NCBI GenBank assembly: GCA_943704525.1
Contig: CALSCQ010001082.1
Coordinates: 1-11,598, forward strand
Direction of reading: 5' to 3'
Length of the DNA: 11,598 nucleotides
Origin: Pigoraptor vietnamica
Taxonomy: Eukaryota; Opisthokonta; Filasterea
The stretch's first letter is position 1. Each line of letters opens with the position of its first letter. The translations under genes and the position numbers were made by a program. Below are positions 6,754 to 11,598 of this stretch, piece by piece. Below the pieces are notes generated by a model that ran no database searches, was not told the origin of the DNA, and saw nothing but the letters and a program-made list of their open reading frames with translations.

Positions 6754-8708
6754 CTAGTGAACGAAGCTCTTGGAGCCCGACGCAGCCGAGACCTTGTCCA
6801 TGATAACCTTGTCGGAGATCTCGCTCTTCTGGCTCGCCATGATGCTCACGTGGTAGGGCTGGAGAGCAGCAATGCATACGCACGTGAGACGGAGTAGAAT
6901 GGCGCATGTCACGAGACGAGATGGATACTTTTCAGCACGCGAAAGACATGGCAACAGCGACACCAGTTGAGAGACGCACCGCAAACGCCTGGTCCACGGC
7001 GCCCTTGTGGACGCTGATCTTGGCCTTCGTCATCGGCTTGACGTCGTTGCCAATCCAGACAATGTGCACAAACTTGGTCGTGGGAATGCCCTCGTACACG
7101 TCCGTCTGCGGCGGATTAGTGGGACGTCAGTGCCGATGTCATCTAGCGCGAAATTTCGCTAGGAACCAAACGAATGCTGGGCACATACCACGCGCACGAT
7201 GCCGTAGGCGATCATCTCGTTGGTGAGGTGGCCCGAAAGCTCAGACGCGCCACCGGTGCCGCTGCCGACGACGATAATGGGGCGCTTGGCATCGTTGCCA
7301 TCATACGCCGTGAGGGCCCTGAGTGTGAGAGAAGCGAATTGTGAGGACTCTTGTGGGATATCGCTCATATGACAAGGGAAAATAATAACGGTGGACCCGT
7401 ACCAGTTGGTCGGCGTGCTGTCGCTGCGCACGTCCTTGATGGCCGCGCTGACGCCGGCATCAAACTCGACACCTTCGCACGATGAAAATGTTAGACAGCA
7501 CACACAACACTGTTAACTGTGCGTGTGGACATGAGGCCAGACGCACCCTGGTTGGTCGTGACGGCGCCCGGGGGCTTCGACACGGACGACGACTTGTTCT
7601 GCGTCAGGTGAGGCGACTGCTGGTGGCTGGGGCTGGCCGTGAACGTGCGCTCCTGCAGAAAGAGCATGACGCAGGTAAGTCTCACGACTCCAGCAGGGAA
7701 TGGCAGTAAGCGCTATGAGAGCGTGGCCATTTGAGAGTGCGCAAAATATGGTTTCGGTGACAATAAAAACATGGCAAGCATGCACGTGCCTGGCGACCGG
7801 CCGTGCTCTCGAGAACCTTGGTCTTCGTGAGGCTGCAAAGAGATCGATGGCGTCAGCCAAGCAGTCGCAAGAGCAACACAAGCGCATAGCACGAGACTGC
7901 ACTCACCTCGCCTCGCCGACCTTCTGGAGGACGGCCTCCTCGGTGACATCGGCGATGTTGTTGGCCTCAATCTCGACGTGGTAGGGCTGTGTTACTCAAG
8001 TCAAGGACGACAACGAAACCCACATGCAACACGCGCAAAGTACGCTTCAACGTCACACAAGAGCAAAAAAATGCTTCGCAAGCGGATACGTGGAAGTGCT
8101 TCTGGATGCTGCCGTGAACGACGCCAAAGCGACCCTTCTTGGCGAACGGAACGTCCTCGCCGAGCCAGTGGATGTACACGAACTACACGGAACAGGGCAC
8201 ACAACGTCAGCACAAACCTGCAACAAGCTAAACATCGAAAAGCGCAGCACCCACCTTGACAGTGTCGCTCATGTCCACCTTCTCACTGACGCGCACTGCA
8301 AATATTGGCCGCATCCATCAGCACGAGGCACCGCCCACGCAACGTCTCGCACAGAAACGGCAACTACGTCATCAAAGGAAAGATGGCGACCGCAACAGCA
8401 CATTTTACCCACGCAGGCCATAAAAGAAGCCCGAGGTGCTGAGGTGCGACGCGAGTTCGTTGGTGCCACCCGAGCCGCTGCCAACGAGGTGCACAGCAGC
8501 GGGGTTGCCGTCCACGTGACCGAGCAGCGCCCTGACGTCAAGAGCCGCAATCAGCGTCACATCGCCTACACACCGCACACTCATAAAAGAAGAACATGAG
8601 AAAAGTCAAGTCCATGCCTCACCAGTTCGTGGGTGTGTTGTCATTGCGCACATCCGCAAGAGCCTCGCGGAAGGCGTTGAGATCCTGGACAGTCGCCTCA
8701 GTCGACAT
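6754..8708 (-). CDS. Twin-coactosin: two tandem coactosin-type ADF-H domains (11 exons, about 332 aa)
   Basis: Minus-strand exons: 8708-8623, 8531-8413, 8295-8255, 8182-8090, 7986-7907, 7832-7790 (or 7832-7817), 7652-7547, 7472-7403, 7318-7189, 7105-6980, 6858-6754 (TAG). All join in phase. Domain 1 (about 1-145) and domain 2 (about 191-332) are both coactosin-like ADF-homology folds. Each has DVRxDxTPTNWAL, then GSGxGGxxEL, an RV strand, TxKFVxIxWxGxDV, VHxG and PYHVxI. The W-(I/L)-G core resembles human COTL1 (FALITWIGENV). The linker (about 141-190) is rich in Ser, Thr, Pro, Gln and His. Coactosins are normally single-domain, about 140-aa F-actin side binders that oppose capping; two domains could bind two actin subunits or crosslink, which is inference. 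The sixth exon ends either at a GC donor (CAG|GCACGT, 332 aa) or at a weak GTTCTC donor giving a 16-nt microexon (323 aa). Confidence 0.9.
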
Positions 8709-9475
8709 CTTCGGTCAGTTTTCAACAAAAAAAAAACCAACGTAAAAGACGCAGATCAAACAGAGAAAGTAAGAGCGGCTGCGCTTCTTTATGAGTGCAA
8801 CACAACAGCGAACTTCCGAGAGGGAAGAGGGGAGGGCGGCGAGAAGCTCGCGGAAAAGGAGCACACTGTGCGAGTGAGAGGGAAAACACGGGGGCTGGGC
8901 CTGCCAAAACAATTGAGATGCGAGATCACGTGAGCGCGCTCACAAGCGAGATTTCGGTACAAGGTCAACGCCCACACCATCAAAAAATCCAGCTGATTCG
9001 TAAGTAGAATTTTTCGTCTAAATAAGTCCATACACAGCATCTTCATATAATGTATTCAAATAAGATTGTCTATAACTAAACTGTATATAAACTTCCTTCT
9101 ATATATATTTTCCATTTCTATGACCCAGCCTGTAATTATTTTGAATGTGCGCGGCAATAGTGAATCCATAGTGGCGCTCGGCAAAATAAATTTTTGATTT
9201 CTACTACTTGCCCGTGGTCTCCCAGAGTGTGCGCGTTGCATCTCCGCGCGTCGGTGGTGACACAATCGCTCTTACTCGTCCTCCACGAAGTGCTGAGGAG
9301 AAGACGGGGGAGAGTGTGCGTGTGTTTGTAGAGGCCTTGCATATCTCCGTTTTATTGTAAGGAGTGCGTCGTTATTTTGTGCATCTTTGGCACTGCGACA
9401 AACGGTCGCACGACACAACAGCACACGTCGTCATTCGGCTCGCACCGGCCCGCGCAGGGGGTGCTGTGGGCAGCC
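8709..9475. promoter_or_regulatory. Divergent promoter region (twin coactosin / AP-1 mu)
   Basis: This 767-nt stretch lies between two outward-facing start codons, so it must serve both genes. Just before the coactosin ATG the minus strand has a T-rich run (8727-8736) and CGAAG directly at the ATG. The middle holds an AT-rich island (about 9000-9210) with TATATAAAC-like and TATATATA sequences near 9080-9110. The right part is GT-rich. Just before the AP-1 mu ATG, GCAG precedes CCATGG, so a 5' UTR acceptor is possible. No supported gene lies here; a minus ORF at 9265-9056 falls in AT-rich sequence and looks fortuitous. Confidence 0.5.
9000..9210. other. AT-rich island
   Basis: Roughly 200 bp are strongly AT-rich, against GC-rich neighbours. 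Contents include TATATAAA (9083-9090), ATATATATATTTT near 9100-9114, and two AAATAAG motifs. I found no terminal inverted repeats, target duplication or recognisable coding sequence. It may simply be a promoter or origin-like region, or inserted low-GC DNA. Confidence 0.6.
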
Positions 9476-11517
9476 ATGGCGGCGTCGGGAGTGTACATCT
9501 TGGACCTGAAGGGCAAGGTGCTCATCAGCCGCAACTACCGCGGCGATATTCCGAACTCTGTCGCGGACAAGTTCCTCCCGCTCGTCCTCGAGCAGGAAGA
9601 AGAGGGCGTGCAGTCGCCCATTGTCGTGTATGAGAACGTCACGTTCGTGTACATCAAGCAGAACAACCTCTACTGTATCCGCTCACGCTGAAGTGGCGCT
9701 ATGTGCCGGTGGAGAAAGTTGGCCCCCAAGTTGCTGCAATTGTGTGCCCCGGAATGTCTGCATCCACTGGCCTCGTGCGTTTGTGTTCCTTGACCGTGCA
9801 TTTTTCCACACTAGTGATGGCCACAACGAAGAAGAACGCGAATGTCGCGCTCATCTTTGTTTTCCTGTACAAGGTTGTGGAGGTGGGTCTATCGAGTCAA
9901 GCGACGTTGATGCATGGAGTAGGGCGTGAGTGTGTGGGGATGTGTGCGTGTGTGTGTGCGTGTATGTCAGGTGGATCAAGCACGTCAAGTGGATTAATTC
10001 TTTGGGTTGGCCACCGTTTCGGGCGGATCGTACATCTCGCGGGAATAGCATCCCTCTCTCTCTCTCTCTCTCTGGCAATCTAATCGCAGTTCTCGCGTTT
10101 TCGTGTGAGGTCGCACGGTGTGCAGCTCTGGTCCCAGTTGCTCACAATTTGGTGGTCGCATGACAGGTGTTCAAGGAGTACTTTAAGGAGATGGAGGAGG
10201 AGAGCATCCGTGACAACTTTGTCATCATCTACGAGCTCCTCGACGAGATCATGGACTTTGGGTACCCGCAGACGACCGAGAGCAAGATTCTCCAAGAGTG
10301 CGTGTCGCCACTGTGTTTGAACGCCCTGCCATGCCTGCATGTGGACATTATCGTATGTGGCCGTCGTCTTTCTGCTGTTGGCAGCGGATTCTCAGATTAT
10401 TTTCGCTTGTCCCTCTCCTCCACGCATAGGTTCATCACGCAGGAGGGCTACAAGCTCGACGTGCAGGTGCGCCCGCCGCCCGCCGTGACAAATGCCGTGT
10501 CGTGGCGCACGGAGAACATCAAGTACCGCAAGAACGAGGTCTTCCTCGACGTCATCGAGTCGGTCAACCTCCTCGTGGGTGTCGCGCTGTGGCGTTGAGC
10601 GCATATTATCGGTCGCATGGAGTTTTTTGATTGTTTGCCATGGATGGAATTCGTATGTGGTTGTTTTGTCACTTTTGAACGAAATGGAGAGTATGGACGA
10701 GAGAGGAGAAGAGGACGAGAGGGGAAGAGATCATCTCAAATTGTGTGGGTTGTGAGTGCACTCTGTGAATGTGTGGCTTGTGTGTGCAGGCGAGCGCGAA
10801 CGGGCAGGTGCTCCGGAGCGAAATTGTCGGCGCGATCAAGATGCGCGTCTTCCTCAGCGGAATGCCCGAGCTGCGCCTCGGCCTCAACGACAAGGTCCTC
10901 TTTGAGACCACCGGGCGGAGTGGGTACCACTGCGGATGGCCGTCTGTGCATGCAGGGCATTGCGCCCTCCCTTGTTAGCCTTCGGTCACGCCGCTGCCAT
11001 CGCATCGTTTGGATGTTCCGTCCGTGTCTGTTATGCGAAATTGTGTGCGAACGCGCACGTGTGTGTGTTTGTTTTGTTTTCTGCGTCGTTAGCCCGAGCT
11101 GATTGTCGCCTCCGCCTCTCGCTGCTCTGTCGCGCAGACTTGCAGAAGGGAAAGGCAGTCGAGCTGGAGGACGTCAAGTTCCACCAGTGCGTGCGCCTGT
11201 CCCGCTTTGAGAACGACCGCACGATCTCGTTCATCCCGCCCGACGGCGAGTTTGAGCTCATGTCCTACCGCCTCAACACGGTGGTGCGTACCCATCCATT
11301 CTCTTTTCTTTGCTCTGTTCCTGGGCATTGCCTCTACAACTTGTGGCGAGGGCCTGCGCGCGTGCGCGACCATGTTTCATCGGCGTTGACATGTGCGGGT
11401 GGTGAAACGATAGTAACGCGTGTTCGCTGCTTCTTGCTTCTTTAGGTCAAGCCGCTCATCTGGATCGAGGCGGTCGTTGAGCGCCACTCGCACAGCCGCG
11501 TCGAGTATATGATCAAG
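9476..11517 (+). CDS. AP1M1: AP-1 complex subunit mu, N-terminal 299 residues (7 exons, partial at right edge)
   Basis: Exons: 9476-9674, 9815-9882, 10167-10303, 10430-10574, 10790-10919, 11138-11283, 11446-11517. A GTGGGT donor (11518) starts a seventh intron that leaves the window. About 299 of the usual 425 or so residues are present. The start [19 protein letters not shown] is diagnostic of AP-1 mu rather than AP-2, -3 or -4. A longin domain (about 1-140, with [16 protein letters not shown]) is followed by the mu-homology domain (from about 160). F173 and D175 of NEVFLDV match the mu2 residues that bind Tyr-based sorting signals. Known role: the medium chain of the AP-1 heterotetramer, sorting clathrin-coated cargo at the trans-Golgi network and endosomes. 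The ATG context GCAGCCATGG is good. The exon 3/4 junction is atypical: the only in-phase donor is a weak GTCGCC, giving ECVFITQ where relatives have EYITQ. Confidence 0.97.
9926..9968 (+). repeat. GT-rich simple repeat in AP-1 mu intron 2
   Basis: Imperfect (GT)n near the 5' end of the 284-nt intron 9883-10166. It parallels the GT-rich stretch in TRM7 intron 1. Confidence 0.85.
10053..10073 (+). repeat. CT microsatellite in AP-1 mu intron 2
   Basis: A (CT)n run of about ten units, some 95 nt before the acceptor CAG (10164-10166). It may act as a remote pyrimidine tract. Confidence 0.9.
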
Positions 11518-11598
11518 GTGGGTTGACCTGCTCTATCACCGCGAATGGGACCCTCTCGATTTTTTCTCCTCCTCCTCCCCTTCGCACCCACCCCCCCC
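11518..11598 (+). other. Truncated AP-1 mu intron 7 at right edge
   Basis: The intron begins GTGGGT and becomes C/T-rich, ending in a run of eight C at the window edge. The remaining mu-homology domain (about 125 residues) must lie beyond. Confidence 0.8.

Noticed and set aside
6754-7546. A separate single-domain coactosin gene in the 3' half of the twin gene
   Set aside because: No ATG, promoter-like spacer or upstream stop separates the halves; the linker exon 7652-7547 joins domain 2 in phase and begins at a good acceptor.
9056-9265. 69-codon minus-strand ORF in the AT-rich island
   Set aside because: No recognised motif or supporting splice sites; its end falls in AT-rich, repetitive-looking DNA.
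1-11598. CRISPR array, prokaryotic operon, insertion sequence or transposon with terminal repeats
   Set aside because: Gene structure is clearly eukaryotic and spliced; no regularly spaced repeats, transposase motifs or terminal inverted repeats were seen.

Overview
The window is eukaryotic nuclear DNA: compact, intron-dense protein genes with short GT-AG introns (61-284 nt in the well-supported models) and GC-rich third codon positions in the conserved genes. Intron density, GC content, compact spacing and protein sequence (coactosin-type actin binder, AP-1 mu similar to amoebozoan forms) make an Acanthamoeba-like amoebozoan my best guess, but this is inference. The window begins with a G run and ends with a C run, so it may be a whole contig broken at homopolymers.

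Layout. 225-810 (minus): a two-exon gene of unknown function with a bipartite nuclear-localisation-like motif (moderate support). 974-2112 (plus): a possible multi-exon single-pass membrane protein of unknown family (weak support). These two are divergent and share a 163-nt spacer. 2471-4585 (plus): an eight-exon tRNA 2'-O-ribose methyltransferase of the TRM7/FTSJ1 family, 295 aa, with the complete K-D-K-E catalytic tetrad. 5080-6039 (minus): a four-exon NAC beta subunit (BTF3), 151 aa, convergent with TRM7. 6754-8708 (minus): an eleven-exon gene encoding TWO coactosin-type ADF-homology domains joined by a Ser/Thr/Pro/Gln-rich linker, about 332 aa. 9476-11517 (plus): the first seven exons (about 299 residues) of an AP-1 clathrin adaptor mu subunit, running off the right edge.

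The genes are not an operon. They are a mix of housekeeping functions: anticodon-loop methylation, co-translational chaperoning, actin regulation, and trans-Golgi/endosomal sorting. The most notable item is the 'twin coactosin', whose two halves share intron positions. This points to internal duplication of an intron-bearing coactosin gene. The left 2.1 kb differs from the rest in codon use and has no family I recognise. An AT-rich island at about 9000-9210 lies in the divergent spacer between the twin coactosin and AP-1 mu.
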